From Legionella sp. (GTDB taxonomy: Bacteria; Pseudomonadota; Gammaproteobacteria; Legionellales; Legionellaceae), in contig SCSO01000128.1 in NCBI GenBank assembly GCA_004297865.1, forward strand, positions 1 to 6,021: a stretch of DNA of 6,021 nucleotides, read 5' to 3'. Below the pieces are notes generated by a model. That model was not told the origin of the DNA. It worked only from the letters and a program-made list of their open reading frames with translations, and ran no database searches. Made by a program: the position numbers and the translations under genes. This document shows, piece after piece, positions 5,518-6,021 of this stretch (position 1 is its first letter; each line of letters opens with the position of its first letter).

Positions 5518-6021
5518 ATGACTGTAGAAATTAATAAAGCCACCGACACGCATCTAAGCGTTGCTCAAGAGATAAAACTGGAGAAACCCCTACATGATTT
5601 CTACGTCGGTCAGATTTTAAAAGCGGTGGTGACCTCGGCTAACGCTGAGGAACTCATGCTGAATATTAATGGACAATATTTTAAAACTAAAAACTCTGCC
5701 CAATTTAGTACAGGGCACTTATTGGATGTGCGAGTATTGGATAATCATGAAGAATTGGTTCTGGAAATAAGCAATCAGGCTTCTTCTAAAGCCATATTAC
5801 AAGCGGCATTGTTAGAGGCATTACCTAAACAAGCGCCAGCAACGCATTTATTTGAATTATTTAGTCAAGTCAATAGCTTAACTAAGATTCCTGAAGGGGT
5901 TTATCAGCAAATTAAATTAATTTTAAATTCAGTAACTACCCTTGCTGAATTACCGACTGCATTAATGCATGCCATCAGTCGCAGTGGGATTTTTTTCGAG
6001 GCCGCTTTATTAGAAAAACGA
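5518..6021 (+). CDS. FliK-like (hook-length control family) protein, N-terminal part
   Basis: The first 168 codons of a protein that runs off the right edge. The start ATG has AAAGGA 6 nt upstream. Residues 28-84 (FYVGQILKAVVTS... to VLDNHEELVLEI) look like the small beta domain in which FliK-like proteins of gammaproteobacteria carry VGQ-LxAxV and GQxL-VxV repeats. Residues about 88-168 are helical and include LLEALPKQAPATHLFELF and a final AISRSGIFFEAAL, matching the SGLFLEA-type motif before the C-terminal hook-length domain of these proteins. No signal peptide is present, as expected for a protein exported by a flagellar or related type III apparatus. The diagnostic C-terminal domain lies outside the window, so the call rests on resemblance. 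In relatives such genes often precede a short FlhB C-terminal-domain protein. It is divergent from the E1-gcdH unit. Confidence 0.6.
   Translation, partial: MTVEINKATDTHLSVAQEIKLEKPLHDFYVGQILKAVVTSANAEELMLNINGQYFKTKNSAQFSTGHLLDVRVLDNHEELVLEISNQASSKAILQAALLEALPKQAPATHLFELFSQVNSLTKIPEGVYQQIKLILNSVTTLAELPTALMHAISRSGIFFEAALLEKR

Noticed and set aside
5365..5553. 62-codon minus-strand open frame in the divergent region
   Set aside because: It overlaps the Shine-Dalgarno and start of the FliK-like gene, lacks a convincing ribosome binding site, and its composition is that of translated AT-rich spacer.

Overview
The window looks like a chromosomal stretch of an AT-rich gammaproteobacterium. The gene set (periplasmic EndA-type nuclease, glutaryl-CoA dehydrogenase, fused alpha/beta 2-oxoacid dehydrogenase E1, FliK-like protein) and base composition would suit the Legionellales, but that placement is inference and cannot be settled from this sequence alone.

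Left edge (1-315): a possible C-terminal gene fragment on the + strand ends at 105. It is followed by a 12-bp-period repeat of GTGTACCTAA and then a complete minus-strand tRNA-Pro(GGG) with its own sigma70-like promoter. The sequence just 3' of the tRNA resembles the border of an integrated element, although no integrase is visible.

Middle left (332-1501): an endonuclease I (EndA/Vvn family) gene with signal peptide, strong Shine-Dalgarno and a GC-rich hairpin just after its stop. About 410 bp without a gene lies upstream of it. That gap is AT-rich and contains a nested palindromic REPIN/MITE-like repeat (1406-1485).

Middle right (1502-5298): three minus-strand genes that read as one transcription unit. 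In transcription order they are a fused alpha/beta thiamine-diphosphate 2-oxoacid dehydrogenase E1, glutaryl-CoA dehydrogenase (its GTG start overlaps the E1 stop by 23 bp), and, after 61 nt containing a hairpin, a small exported protein of unknown function. The E1-GcdH coupling suggests oxidative decarboxylation of a 2-oxoacid, possibly 2-oxoadipate, to glutaryl-CoA and then oxidation to crotonyl-CoA. The E2 and E3 partners are not in the window.

Right edge (5299-6021): a divergent intergenic region, then the first 168 codons of a FliK-like protein on the + strand that runs off the window. No CRISPR array, complete mobile element or obvious new multi-gene system is present. The most interesting items are the E1-GcdH coupling, the paired palindromic repeat and the tRNA-Pro flank.
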